DNA of 64,000 nt from Urechidicola sp. (lineage in GTDB: Bacteria > Bacteroidota > Bacteroidia > Flavobacteriales > Flavobacteriaceae), in NCBI GenBank assembly GCA_028599075.1, contig JAQRMW010000041.1:1-64000 (forward strand). The letters run 5' to 3'. The position numbers and the translations under genes were made by a program. The notes under the pieces are model-generated. The model was not told where the DNA came from. It saw only the letters and a list, made by a program, of their open reading frames with translations, and made no database searches. Of the stretch, positions 43,661 to 52,458 are shown one piece after another; position 1 is the first letter of the stretch, and each line of letters begins with the position of its first letter.

Positions 43661-45070
43661 TTAAATTTTTTCTAAAAGCACAACGTTCTCTACATGATGT
43701 GTTTGCGGAAACATATCTACAGCTTGTGATTTTGTAATTTTATATTGATTTTTCATTAATGACAAATCTCGTGCTTGTGTAGCAGAATTGCAACTTACAT
43801 ACACAATTTTTTCAGGAGCGATTTCTAAAATTTTTGCGACTACATTTTTGTGCATACCATCTCTCGGTGGGTCAGTTATAATCACATCTGGTTGGCCATG
43901 TTTAGCAATAAAATTATTGTTGAAAACATCTTTCATATCTCCTGCTAAAAACTCAACGTTTTCAATTTGGTTTAATTGTGCATTGTAATTAGCGTCAGTA
44001 ATTGCATCAGGAACTGATTCAACACCAATTACTTTCTTTGCATTTTTAGCCACAAACTGGGCAATGGTTCCTGTACCTGTATATAAATCGAATACCAATT
44101 CATTTCCTGATAATCCCGCAAAATCTCTTGTGATTTTATACAATTCATATGCCTGTTCAGAGTTGGTTTGATAAAATGATTTAGGTCCGATTTTAAATTT
44201 CAACCCTTCCATTTCTTCAAAAATATGATCTCTCCCTTTGTACAAAATAATGTCTTGGTCATACAAGGTATCGTTTGCCTTTGAGTTGATGACGTATTGT
44301 AATGAAGTTATTTGAGGAAACTCTTTTGCCATGGCATTGAGCAATAATTCTCGTTTTTCTTTTTGCTCTTCGTAAAACTGAATTACCACCATAATTTCGC
44401 CAGTAGATGCTATCCTAAGCATTAAGGTACGCATCATACCACTTTGTTCTCTTGGGTTAAAAAAAGGCAATCCATTTTTGATAGAAAAATCTTTTACAAA
44501 ATTTCGGATGTCGTTAGATGGGTCTTCTTGTAAATGGCATTTATCAATATCTAATATTTTGTCCCACATACCAGCAATATGAAATCCACAGGCATCTTTG
44601 TTGTCAATTTCTTCTTTAGATTCTATTTCTTCATACGTTAACCAACGGCTACTAGAAAATGAAAACTCCATTTTATTGCGATAAAAATACTGTTGTTTGC
44701 ATCCTAAAATAGGAGTGACCTCAGGTAATTCTAAATGACCAATTCTTACTAGGTTATTTGTAACTTCTTTTTGCTTGTAAAACAATTGATGTTCATAGCC
44801 CATATCTTGCCATTTACAACCACCACAATGTTCAAAATAATCACAAACAGGTTCAACTCTTTTGTCAGACCTTTTATGAAATTTGATTGCAGTTCCTTCA
44901 AAATAGGCTTTCCTTTTCTTTCCGGTTCTTATATCTACAACATCACCAGGAACTGTATTTGTTAAAAATATAACACGTCCATCTGGAGCCTTTGCAACTG
45001 TTTTTCCTCTTGCACCTGCATCAATTACTTCAACATTTTCGAAAATGTAATTTTTCTTTTTTCTTGCCAT
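43661..45070 (-). CDS. rlmD: 23S rRNA (uracil-1939-C5)-methyltransferase RlmD
   Basis: A 469-residue class I methyltransferase with the start at 45070 (MARKKKNYIF); an upstream in-frame codon at 45085 is rejected. An N-terminal TRAM domain (about 5-65) is followed by the 4Fe-4S cysteines C-x-C-GGC in CDYFEHCGGCKW plus a later Cys, SAM-binding FDLYTGTGTIAQF, the DPPRDGMH motif and nucleophile Cys in YVSCNSATQARDL. It methylates U1939 (or U747) of 23S rRNA, and which one cannot be fixed by sequence alone. First gene of an operon with DUF6452, DUF6048 and the dioxygenase. Confidence 0.93.
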   Translation of the reverse strand: MARKKKNYIFENVEVIDAGARGKTVAKAPDGRVIFLTNTVPGDVVDIRTGKKRKAYFEGTAIKFHKRSDKRVEPVCDYFEHCGGCKWQDMGYEHQLFYKQKEVTNNLVRIGHLELPEVTPILGCKQQYFYRNKMEFSFSSSRWLTYEEIESKEEIDNKDACGFHIAGMWDKILDIDKCHLQEDPSNDIRNFVKDFSIKNGLPFFNPREQSGMMRTLMLRIASTGEIMVVIQFYEEQKEKRELLLNAMAKEFPQITSLQYVINSKANDTLYDQDIILYKGRDHIFEEMEGLKFKIGPKSFYQTNSEQAYELYKITRDFAGLSGNELVFDLYTGTGTIAQFVAKNAKKVIGVESVPDAITDANYNAQLNQIENVEFLAGDMKDVFNNNFIAKHGQPDVIITDPPRDGMHKNVVAKILEIAPEKIVYVSCNSATQARDLSLMKNQYKITKSQAVDMFPQTHHVENVVLLEKI

Positions 45071-45074
45071 GGCG

Positions 45075-45082
45075 CAAATGTA
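45075..45082 (-). promoter_or_regulatory. Putative -7 box (TACATTTG) for rlmD
   Basis: TACATTTG followed by CGCC and then the ATG at 45070. The box ends only 4 bases before the start codon, so transcription would start at or next to the ATG (leaderless) if the box is used. Confidence 0.45.
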
Positions 45083-45100
45083 CATCTTTAAATGAAAAAA

Positions 45101-45122
45101 ACATCTCGATTTTACGAGATGT
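45101..45122 (-). terminator. Terminator-like hairpin upstream of rlmD
   Basis: ACATCTCG-atttta-CGAGATGT is an 8-bp perfect stem followed on the minus strand by seven T. It looks like a strong intrinsic terminator pointing toward rlmD, yet no minus-strand gene is seen upstream of it within this intergenic region. Confidence 0.6.
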
Positions 45123-45447
45123 CTTTTAAGATTACTTATTTGAAAAACGGTTATTTTGAGCTTTTCATATCAGTAATATTAGTCTTGAGGTCTATGTTTA
45201 ATTTTCTATTATTAGAATTTGAATTCCTTAGTGAGGACGAATATACAAAAAAAGATAAATTAATCTTTTATTTTTTGTATTTATTTTTTTTCATTCAAAA
45301 ACAAATCAAAAGAAATAGCGTAAATTGCGAGCCCTATAGGGGTGATTTCTCTCCCACGCTGCTTTTTCCCCCCGATGATTATCGGGATTTCGAAAGAATA
45401 AAGGTACAGAAGGAATGGATTTTTATTCATTATTAAACTTTATTACA

Positions 45448-46689
45448 ATGGCTGTATTAGACCAATTAACATCATCTCAGGAAGCAATTGACTTAGAAAA
45501 TAAGTACGGTGCTCACAATTATCATCCACTACCAGTAGTATTAAACAAGGGCGAAGGTGTTTTTGTTTGGGATGTAGAAGGGAAAAAGTATTACGATTTT
45601 TTGTCGGCATATTCTGCCGTAAACCAAGGGCACTGTCATCCGAAAATTGTAAATGCTATGACAGAGCAAGCACAAACATTAGCATTAACATCACGTGCAT
45701 TTTATAATGATGTTTTAGGGAGATATGAAAAATATGTCACTCAGTATTTTGGTTTTGACAAAGTGTTGCCAATGAATACTGGAGCAGAAGCTGTAGAAAC
45801 TGCAATTAAATTATGTCGAAAATGGGCGTATGAAGTAAAAGGAATTGAAGAGAATAAAGCTAATATTATTGTATGCGAAAATAATTTCCATGGTAGAACT
45901 ACCACCATTATTTCATTTTCTAATGACGAAGTTGCTCGTAAAAACTTTGGACCATTCACTGCAGGATTTGTAAAAATAGAATATGACAATTTAGCAGCTT
46001 TAGAAGAAACTTTAGAAAACACTAAAAATGTTGCAGGATTTTTAGTTGAACCAATTCAAGGAGAAGCTGGAGTTTATGTGCCAAGTGAAGGGTATTTGAA
46101 AAAAGCAAAAGCGTTATGCGAAAAATACAAAGTGTTATTCATTGCCGACGAGGTTCAAACAGGTATAGCTAGAACAGGGCAGTTATTAGCAGTTAACCAT
46201 GAAAATGTACATCCGGATGTTTTGATTTTAGGAAAAGCAATTTCTGGAGGAGTTTATCCTGTGAGCGCTGTTTTAGCAAATGATGCTATTATGAATGTGA
46301 TTAAGCCAGGGCAACACGGATCGACTTTTGGAGGTAATCCAATTGCAGCTGCTGTGGCAATCGCTGCACTAGAAGTTGTAAAAGATGAAAAGCTTGCTGA
46401 GAATGCAGAATACTTAGGGCAATTATTTAGAAAAGAAATTTCAACTTTTGCTGAAACAAATGATTTGGTAAAATTGGTAAGAGGTAAAGGGTTGTTAAAT
46501 GCAATTTTGATTAACGATACTGAAGATAGCTCTACTGCTTGGGATATTTGTATTAAGTTAAGTGATAATGGATTACTTGCTAAACCAACACATGGTAATA
46601 TTATTCGTTTTGCACCACCATTGGTGATGAATGAAGAGCAATTGATGGATTGTGTTGCTATTATAAAAAAGACGATAAACGAATTTTAG
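45448..46689 (+). CDS. rocD: Ornithine aminotransferase
   Basis: A 413-residue class III aminotransferase starting [32 protein letters not shown] (45448), which matches ornithine delta-aminotransferase closely. Visible motifs are [55 protein letters not shown] and the PLP lysine in [14 protein letters not shown]. It interconverts ornithine and glutamate semialdehyde, linking arginine and proline metabolism. The frame could be extended to 45415 but the extra residues are atypical. Monocistronic, with a terminator after it. Confidence 0.93.
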   Translation: MAVLDQLTSSQEAIDLENKYGAHNYHPLPVVLNKGEGVFVWDVEGKKYYDFLSAYSAVNQGHCHPKIVNAMTEQAQTLALTSRAFYNDVLGRYEKYVTQYFGFDKVLPMNTGAEAVETAIKLCRKWAYEVKGIEENKANIIVCENNFHGRTTTIISFSNDEVARKNFGPFTAGFVKIEYDNLAALEETLENTKNVAGFLVEPIQGEAGVYVPSEGYLKKAKALCEKYKVLFIADEVQTGIARTGQLLAVNHENVHPDVLILGKAISGGVYPVSAVLANDAIMNVIKPGQHGSTFGGNPIAAAVAIAALEVVKDEKLAENAEYLGQLFRKEISTFAETNDLVKLVRGKGLLNAILINDTEDSSTAWDICIKLSDNGLLAKPTHGNIIRFAPPLVMNEEQLMDCVAIIKKTINEF

Positions 46690-46707
46690 TACCGTTTGTA
46701 TTTATGT

Positions 46708-46745
46708 AAAAACTCCTGTTTTATAGACTTAAAACAGGAGTTTTT
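46708..46745. terminator. Bidirectional intrinsic terminator after rocD
   Basis: AAAACTCCTGTTTTA faces TAAAACAGGAGTTTT (46731-46745 region) with an A run before and a T run after, placed between convergent genes. Confidence 0.85.
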
Positions 46746-46758
46746 TATTGGATATAAT

Positions 46759-47319
46759 TTAAGAATTTTCTGTAAAATGTTTTGTTGATTTATCTTCAGA
46801 GAATTTTTGATTATTAAACGATGAAGATTTGTTTTTTGCAATTGATAGGGTTTTCCAATGATTGCTCTTAATCATTTTAGCAACATATACTAGTTGACCA
46901 ACATGATAAGCATAATGTGATAGTTGTCTATTGATAGCTTCTATATATGTATGTCCTTCATTTCTGATATAAGCCAATTCTAATAACTCATCTTCTTTAA
47001 TAGAATTGATTGCATCAAAAAGACATTTCCAACCCTTTTCCCAAGCAGTTATCATCGCGGTTTTAGAAGCATACTCACCTTCAAACTCAGTATCTCTATT
47101 TCTCCATTCTTTTTCGCCATCTTCTATTTTAAAGTTGGTCCATCTAGAGAGTTGATTACCAACAATATGTTTAACGATTATAGAAATGCTATTAGAATCT
47201 TCATTAAAATTCCAATGAATGTCTTGATTAGTTAATTGGACAAAAGTATCATCACCTAATTTTTTGTAATAGTGAAACTGACGTTTTATACTCTTTAAAT
47301 AGTTCTTATTCATTTCCAT
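46759..47319 (-). CDS. DinB-like / DUF1572 family protein
   Basis: A 186-residue four-helix-bundle protein of the DUF1572 branch of the DinB/YfiT superfamily. Metal-ligand histidines are expected in SISIIVKHIVGNQLSRWTNF and in NRQLSHYAYHVGQLVYVAK, both visible. Superfamily members are metal-dependent thiol transferases (for example bacillithiol-S-transferases), which is of interest because bshC is present in this genome, but the assignment of a thiol substrate is inference. Its start overlaps the msrB stop by 14 bases. Confidence 0.83.
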   Translation of the reverse strand: MEMNKNYLKSIKRQFHYYKKLGDDTFVQLTNQDIHWNFNEDSNSISIIVKHIVGNQLSRWTNFKIEDGEKEWRNRDTEFEGEYASKTAMITAWEKGWKCLFDAINSIKEDELLELAYIRNEGHTYIEAINRQLSHYAYHVGQLVYVAKMIKSNHWKTLSIAKNKSSSFNNQKFSEDKSTKHFTENS

Positions 47320-47809
47320 TAGCTTCTTTATCTTTTACAAATTTTATAGATGTTGTATTAACGCAATAACGCTGACCAGTAGTTTCTCTTGGTCCATCAT
47401 CAAAGATATGACCTAGATGTCCGTCGCAGTTTTTACAGGTAATTTCTGTTCTTATCATTCCTGCAGATGTATCTCTGGTGAATTTAACTGTACCTTCAAT
47501 GGCATCATCAAATGAAGGCCATCCGCAGTGACTTTCATATTTACTGCCCGATTCAAATAATTGTGTGCCACATGCAGCACATTCGTAAGTTCCTTTTTCA
47601 AAATGTTGCGTGTAGCCTCCATTACTTGGGTGATCAGTACCCTTTTGTCTGAGTATGTAATATTGTCCTGGAGTCAGAATTTCTTTCCATTCTTTATCAG
47701 TTTTTTTCATAGTAGATTCTTTTGTAGTAGTGTTTGTTTTTTCTTGTTGAGCATTTGTAGTGCAACTTAATGTTGCTAAAGTTACGAATAGGAATATTAT
47801 TTTTTTCAT
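47306..47809 (-). CDS. msrB: Peptide-methionine (R)-S-oxide reductase, lipoprotein form
   Basis: A 167-residue MsrB with a lipoprotein-type N-terminus (MKKIIFLFVTLATLSC, Cys16). Zinc ligands are C77/C80 (CAAC) and C125/C128 (CKNC), and the catalytic Cys149 is in RYCVNTTSIKF. It reduces the R-epimer of methionine sulfoxide in proteins; the signal implies periplasmic or membrane-anchored repair. Co-transcribed with the DinB-like gene. Confidence 0.94.
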   Translation of the reverse strand: MKKIIFLFVTLATLSCTTNAQQEKTNTTTKESTMKKTDKEWKEILTPGQYYILRQKGTDHPSNGGYTQHFEKGTYECAACGTQLFESGSKYESHCGWPSFDDAIEGTVKFTRDTSAGMIRTEITCKNCDGHLGHIFDDGPRETTGQRYCVNTTSIKFVKDKEANGNE

Positions 47810-47836
47810 TTTCTAGTTTTTTGTCAGGTTAAAATT

Positions 47837-47860
47837 GTCTGTTCGAGCGTAGTCGAGAAC
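47837..47860. repeat. CTCGACT/AGTCGAG repeat (single arm)
   Basis: GTCTGTTCGAGCGTAGTCGAGAAC, the inverse orientation of the 41497-41520 arm. It is in the divergent gap before the UMF1-type transporter gene. Confidence 0.65.
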
Positions 47861-48016
47861 TTTTTAATGCTAACTGGATCTTGATTGCGTTCTGCCTGAT
47901 GTTGCTTTAATCAATTCTTATTTCGTTGACGTATTAGTTTATTAAATCTTACAATTGACATCTAAATATAATCTTAAAAATAACTATATTGAGCCTTCTT
48001 AAAATCAAACTTATTT

Positions 48017-49348
48017 ATGTTACAAAAAGGCAATAAAAAATTGATAGGTGCATGGGCATTTTATGATTGGGCAAATTCAGTTTATCCATTGGTTATTACT
48101 ACAGCAGTATTTCCATTATTTTATGGAATGATTACAGGAGGTAAAGATGCAACTGTACAGTTTTTAGGTACTGATTGGAATAATACGGTATTGTATTCAT
48201 ATACATTATCATTCTCTTTTCTAATCGTTGCGATTTTTTCTCCAATGCTTTCTAGTATAGCAGATTATATGGGGAATAAAAAGCGGTTTATGCAATTCTT
48301 CTGTTTTCTTGGTTCTTTTTCAGTGATGTCTCTTTACTTTTTTGATGGTATTGATAGACTTTGGGTTGGTATTGTATTTTCAATATTTGCAAGTATTGGT
48401 TTTTGGGGAAGTTTAGTTTTTTACAATGCATATTTGACTGAAGTTGCTCATCCAGAACAGCATGATAAAGTAAGTGCAAAAGGATTTATTCACGGATACA
48501 TCGGTTCAGTTTTTTTACTGCTATTTATTTTAACTATGATTATGAAACCAGAGTGGTATGGTTTTATAGACCATCCTCTTAAAAGCGATGAAAGACCACC
48601 TATAAAAGTATTTCAGTATGCATTCGTTTTGGTTGGTGTTTGGTGGATAGGGTTTGCACAGTACACATTTTATCATTTACCAAATAATACATTTAAAAGA
48701 AAACCAAAGAAGGATTACATATTTAAGGGTTTTAGAGAACTAAGGAAAGTATTTAATGAAGTTGTAAAAAAACCAGTTATTTTTATTTTCTTACTTACGT
48801 TCTTTTTGATTAGTGCAGGGATACAAACTATAATTGTTTTGGCTGCCAAGTTTGGTGACGAAGAGCTAGGACTTCCTACAACTAATTTAATTATCACAAT
48901 TTTATTGATACAACTTGTAGCAATTGTTGGTGCATATATGTTCGCAAGAATTTCCGGGAAATTAGGAAATATTATGACATTAAAAATAACAATATTCATT
49001 TGGGTGTTAGTGTGTTTTGCAGCGTATCTTCTTCCTGGAGAAAGCCCAAATGTAGACAACTATTTTTATGCTTTAGGCGGTGTTTTAGGTTTAGTACTTG
49101 GAGCTACACAAACACTAGCCCGCTCGACATATTCAAAATTAATACCTGAAGATACTTTTGATAATGCAACCTATTTTAGTTTTTTTGATGTTACAGAAAA
49201 AATAGCCATTGTTATTGGAACTCTTTCTTTTGGATTGGCATTGTCAATAACAGGTTCAATGCGAACCTCTGTATTAGTATTGATGTTTTTCTTTATTGCC
49301 GGATTTATCGTTTTAAGCTTTATGAAAAAGACTAAGCATGTCAAATAA
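48017..49348 (+). CDS. MFS transporter of the UMF1/Atg22 family
   Basis: A 443-residue protein with 12 predicted membrane helices. The N-terminal KLIGAWAFYDWANSVYPLVI is the UMF1/Atg22 signature, and GATQTLARSTYSKLIPE lies in the second half. Yeast Atg22 exports amino acids from the vacuole; bacterial members are probably effluxers or exporters of unknown substrate. It overlaps lhgO by 11 bases, so the pair is translated together. Confidence 0.88.
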   Translation: MLQKGNKKLIGAWAFYDWANSVYPLVITTAVFPLFYGMITGGKDATVQFLGTDWNNTVLYSYTLSFSFLIVAIFSPMLSSIADYMGNKKRFMQFFCFLGSFSVMSLYFFDGIDRLWVGIVFSIFASIGFWGSLVFYNAYLTEVAHPEQHDKVSAKGFIHGYIGSVFLLLFILTMIMKPEWYGFIDHPLKSDERPPIKVFQYAFVLVGVWWIGFAQYTFYHLPNNTFKRKPKKDYIFKGFRELRKVFNEVVKKPVIFIFLLTFFLISAGIQTIIVLAAKFGDEELGLPTTNLIITILLIQLVAIVGAYMFARISGKLGNIMTLKITIFIWVLVCFAAYLLPGESPNVDNYFYALGGVLGLVLGATQTLARSTYSKLIPEDTFDNATYFSFFDVTEKIAIVIGTLSFGLALSITGSMRTSVLVLMFFFIAGFIVLSFMKKTKHVK

Positions 49349-50522
49349 ATTTGATTTCATCATAGTTGGTGGTGGTATAGTAGGATTGGCGACAGCCTAT
49401 AAATTACAATTAAAACACCCCAACAAGTCAATTGCAATTCTCGAAAAAGAGGATGCCATTGGCAAACATCAAACAGGGAGGAATTCTGGTGTGATTCATT
49501 CTGGTATATACTATGCACCAAATTCTTACAAAGCTGAAAATTGTAGAAATGGAAGAGAACAATTGGTTGCTTTTGCCGAAAAACATCAAGTAAGATATGA
49601 TGCCTGTGGAAAAATTATAGTGGCAGTTACTAAAGATGATGTTACTGTATTAGAATCCATCTATCAAAAAGGAATTGAAAATAAAACTCCCGGAATTAAA
49701 TTCTTAACGGCAAAAGAAATCAAAGAGAAAGAACCTTTTATTGAAGGACTCAAAGCTATTTTTGTTCCATCAGCAGGAATTATAGATTATGTAGAAGTTG
49801 GGCAAAAGTTTGTTGAGTTGATAGAACAGATACAACCGAAAAGCAAGTTGATTACTTCGTGTAAAGTCACCAAAGTTTATGATGATGTATTGGAAACAAC
49901 AAAGGGTGAATTTACATCGAACCAATTTATTTTTTGTACAGGGCTATTTGCAGATAGAATAGCCAAAAAAGATGCTATTAAAGTTGATTTGCAAATTGTA
50001 GGCTTTAGAGGTGATTATTACAAACTGAAAGAAAATGCAAAACACAAGATTAACAATTTAGTATATCCAACTCCTGATATCAACTTTCCGTTTTTAGGAG
50101 TTCATTTTACCCCCATGATTAATGGCGATGTGGAATGCGGCCCAAATGCAGTATTTTCTTTTAAACGCGAAGGTTATAAAAATACAAGTTTTAGTTTAAG
50201 AGATACAATACAAGCATTGACATTTATAGGAACACTAAAATTATTTAGTAGGAATTGGCGCAAAGGTTTGGATGAGTACAAACGCGCTTTTTCAAAACAT
50301 TTGTTTGTAAAAGAGTTACAAAAAATGATGCCATCCATAACAAAAGACGATGTAGAATATGCAAGAGCAGGTGTTAGAGCACAAGCTTTAGACAGTCAAG
50401 GTAATTTAATTGATGATTTTAAAATTGAAACTCATAATGGGCATGTTCATGTGTTAAATGCGCCATCTCCAGCAGCCACATCTTGTATGGCAATTGCAGA
50501 TGAAATTGTCAGTACTATTTAA
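49338..50522 (+). CDS. lhgO: L-2-hydroxyglutarate oxidase
   Basis: A 394-residue FAD-dependent oxidoreductase of the DAO family, LhgO type: GGGIVGLATAYKL binds FAD, GKHQTGRNSGVIHSGIYY and GFRGDYYKL are specific to LhgO, and the end ARAGVRAQALDSQGNLIDDF is diagnostic. It oxidises L-2-hydroxyglutarate to 2-oxoglutarate and feeds electrons to the membrane quinone pool. Translationally coupled to the UMF1 transporter, which could move a related metabolite; this is inference. Confidence 0.93.
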   Translation: MSNKFDFIIVGGGIVGLATAYKLQLKHPNKSIAILEKEDAIGKHQTGRNSGVIHSGIYYAPNSYKAENCRNGREQLVAFAEKHQVRYDACGKIIVAVTKDDVTVLESIYQKGIENKTPGIKFLTAKEIKEKEPFIEGLKAIFVPSAGIIDYVEVGQKFVELIEQIQPKSKLITSCKVTKVYDDVLETTKGEFTSNQFIFCTGLFADRIAKKDAIKVDLQIVGFRGDYYKLKENAKHKINNLVYPTPDINFPFLGVHFTPMINGDVECGPNAVFSFKREGYKNTSFSLRDTIQALTFIGTLKLFSRNWRKGLDEYKRAFSKHLFVKELQKMMPSITKDDVEYARAGVRAQALDSQGNLIDDFKIETHNGHVHVLNAPSPAATSCMAIADEIVSTI

Positions 50523-50555
50523 AAAAAACTTTATATTTATATCAAATTTTAAAAG

Positions 50556-51152
50556 ATGAAAAATTTAAAAATTACACTAGCAATTATATTATTTGGAGCT
50601 TGTATTAGTTTATCAGCTCAAACAGAAACATTGTATTTTGATGTTATACATAGCGGAGAATCTATTGGAACATTAAAGGCTGAAAAGACTGTTGAAGGAA
50701 ATAAAACACATTATAAAAGTTATACTGATATTGAGTTTCATATGTTCATGACAATTAAGATAGAATATACTTATAATGTTACTTATATTGATGATAATTT
50801 GAATCATGCTAAGGTGCACATCATGTTAAAAGGACATGAAAAAACCAATGTTAGAACAGAGAAAATGCCAAAAGGTTATGCTTATTTTTCTGATGAGAAG
50901 TTGGATAAAGAATTTGTTGAAGAGATAAAGCACAGCATTGAAAAAATGTTTTTTTATGAGCCTACGGATGTGACAAAAGTATACGCCGAAGAGCATGGAG
51001 AGTTTCATGAACTTAAAAAAAATGGTCCACATACTTATTTAAAAACTACACCGAATGGGCATAAAAGCACCTATTATTATAAAGATGGTAAATTACAAAA
51101 ATCTGATATTGATGCCGGTGTAATTAAGTTTTCGATCATTAGAAAAAATTAA
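50556..51152 (+). CDS. Exported DUF6134-like protein
   Basis: A 198-residue protein with signal MKNLKITLAIILFGACISLSA-Q. The mature part starts TETLYFDVIHSGESIGTLKAEK and is a beta-rich single domain ending LQKSDIDAGVIKFSIIRKN. It resembles DUF6134-like exported proteins. No cofactor motif is seen. It follows lhgO by 33 bases and converges on the DUF4421 gene with a 4-base overlap. Confidence 0.65.
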   Translation: MKNLKITLAIILFGACISLSAQTETLYFDVIHSGESIGTLKAEKTVEGNKTHYKSYTDIEFHMFMTIKIEYTYNVTYIDDNLNHAKVHIMLKGHEKTNVRTEKMPKGYAYFSDEKLDKEFVEEIKHSIEKMFFYEPTDVTKVYAEEHGEFHELKKNGPHTYLKTTPNGHKSTYYYKDGKLQKSDIDAGVIKFSIIRKN

Positions 51153-52213
51153 TCGTTTTTCAGTATTGGTATTCTCTCTTCTAAACCATCTATTGGTTTT
51201 GTAATCTGTTTAGGTGCTCTAAACCGGTAACCGAAAAACACAAAGAAAGAGTCTTTAGAAGAGTCAAATTGAATTTTATCTTCATTTGCTTTTTCATTGG
51301 TATTTCTTTTAGAGAGAGATACACCAAAAAAGAACTTTTCAGAATTGTATCCTATTCCAACTCCTCCATGTCCTGATAACACTAAATTTTGTGATTTAGA
51401 ATTTGTAGAGTTAGCATCAGAATATTGTGTAGAATTATTAAAATCCATTCCAATCCCTGGAATTATAAAGGCATTTGCATACCATTTTTTATAAACAAAA
51501 GTATAGTAATACCCTAAGTTTAAGGCAAGGGCAACTCCAGAAGATTTTAAATAATTTGATCTTGTAACTTCATCACCATCTTTATTAATGTACTTGTCTA
51601 AACCATCAAAACTATAATACCAATAGCTAATTTCTGGTATAAAACTTCCAGCACTTTTTAACTGTATTTCTGTTTGCGAAATGGTTGATCGCACAGAATA
51701 GTTATCGTTAAATTTGTAGGCAGAACTTCCTGAAAAAACATTGGTTGTTAAATCTGGAAACTGAATGTGATTTGAATTAGCCGCTATATCTTCACCAATA
51801 CTTTGATTACTTATATAATATCCTTTAATGCGATTGTACTCAAAACGATGTGACCATTTATCAAATAATAAATTAAATTTTATTCTAAATGATTTAGGGT
51901 CGCCTTTTTCTTCTTTACTTTTTCCACTAACCTTGGGTCTAATGCCTATTCTTACCGAAGCGAATTTATAACTCAAAACAACTCCGTATCTGAATCCTAA
52001 ATTGGGTTCAATTTCAACGGATTGAATGTTAAAGGGGATTTTAAAACTTTGAATATCATTACTAAACTCTGCCTTTACATTAAATTGATTGGTATAATCC
52101 TTTATATATAAATCACTTTTGCTTTTAGCGATTGTATCATTTTTTGATTTTTTTTCTTGGGTAAATACAATAGAAGGAATCAAAAATAGCAAAAGAAAAT
52201 AGCAACGATTCAT
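51149..52213 (-). CDS. DUF4421-like outer-membrane protein
   Basis: A 354-residue protein with signal MNRCYFLLLFLIPSIVFT-Q and an all-beta barrel-like body (LYIKDYTNQFNVKAEFSND, FGYRFRAPK near the end). The KDYTNQFNVK start of the mature region resembles DUF4421. Probably an outer-membrane barrel; ligand unknown. Convergent overlap of 4 bases with the previous gene. Confidence 0.72.
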   Translation of the reverse strand: MNRCYFLLLFLIPSIVFTQEKKSKNDTIAKSKSDLYIKDYTNQFNVKAEFSNDIQSFKIPFNIQSVEIEPNLGFRYGVVLSYKFASVRIGIRPKVSGKSKEEKGDPKSFRIKFNLLFDKWSHRFEYNRIKGYYISNQSIGEDIAANSNHIQFPDLTTNVFSGSSAYKFNDNYSVRSTISQTEIQLKSAGSFIPEISYWYYSFDGLDKYINKDGDEVTRSNYLKSSGVALALNLGYYYTFVYKKWYANAFIIPGIGMDFNNSTQYSDANSTNSKSQNLVLSGHGGVGIGYNSEKFFFGVSLSKRNTNEKANEDKIQFDSSKDSFFVFFGYRFRAPKQITKPIDGLEERIPILKND

Positions 52214-52311
52214 AAAATGTTTTTTGTAATGTAAAAATACACAATCAATTAAAATTTAAAGAATATTGTTAGCCTATAATTTAAATTTTTAATTGTTTGA
52301 AGAATTTGATT

Positions 52312-52458
52312 TTAATCCATTTTTAAAACCTCACCATCCATTGGAATTTCAACTTTTTCTGACAAGTCATTTTTTTTTCTAACTCTTTTCGTAATTCAAT
52401 TCTAGTAGCTGGGCAATGATTAACAGCTTCTAAATGATTAGCTTAACCATTACTGATT
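52312..52458 (-). pseudogene. C-terminal remnant of a metallo-beta-lactamase-fold hydrolase
   Basis: On the minus strand the conceptual product ANHLEAVNHCPATR-IELRKELEKK, then after a one-base slip in a run of nine A (52370-52378) NDLSEKVEIPMDGEVLKMD and a stop. This resembles the C-terminal end of UlaG-like MBL-fold hydrolases (xHxEAxNH...TRxxL... PxDGE). An in-frame TAA (GGT TAA GCT) just before ANHL, the A9 frameshift and the missing N-terminal domains show the gene is dead. The rest has been lost, and the next gene starts immediately upstream. Confidence 0.6.

Larger units (their letters stand above)
45071..45447. other. Divergent intergenic region rlmD / ornithine aminotransferase
   Basis: This 377-base region has no convincing gene. 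A plus-strand frame of 114 codons (45092-45436) has no recognisable domain, an odd composition and runs through a hairpin and a palindrome, so it is not called. Contents: the rlmD -7 box, a strong hairpin (45101-45122), an AT-rich centre, and the palindrome CCCGAT-gatt-ATCGGG (45371-45386). Confidence 0.6.

Noticed and set aside
45092-45436. A 114-codon plus-strand ORF before ornithine aminotransferase
   Set aside because: There is no domain, the coding pattern is odd, and it runs through a terminator hairpin and a palindrome; most likely chance.
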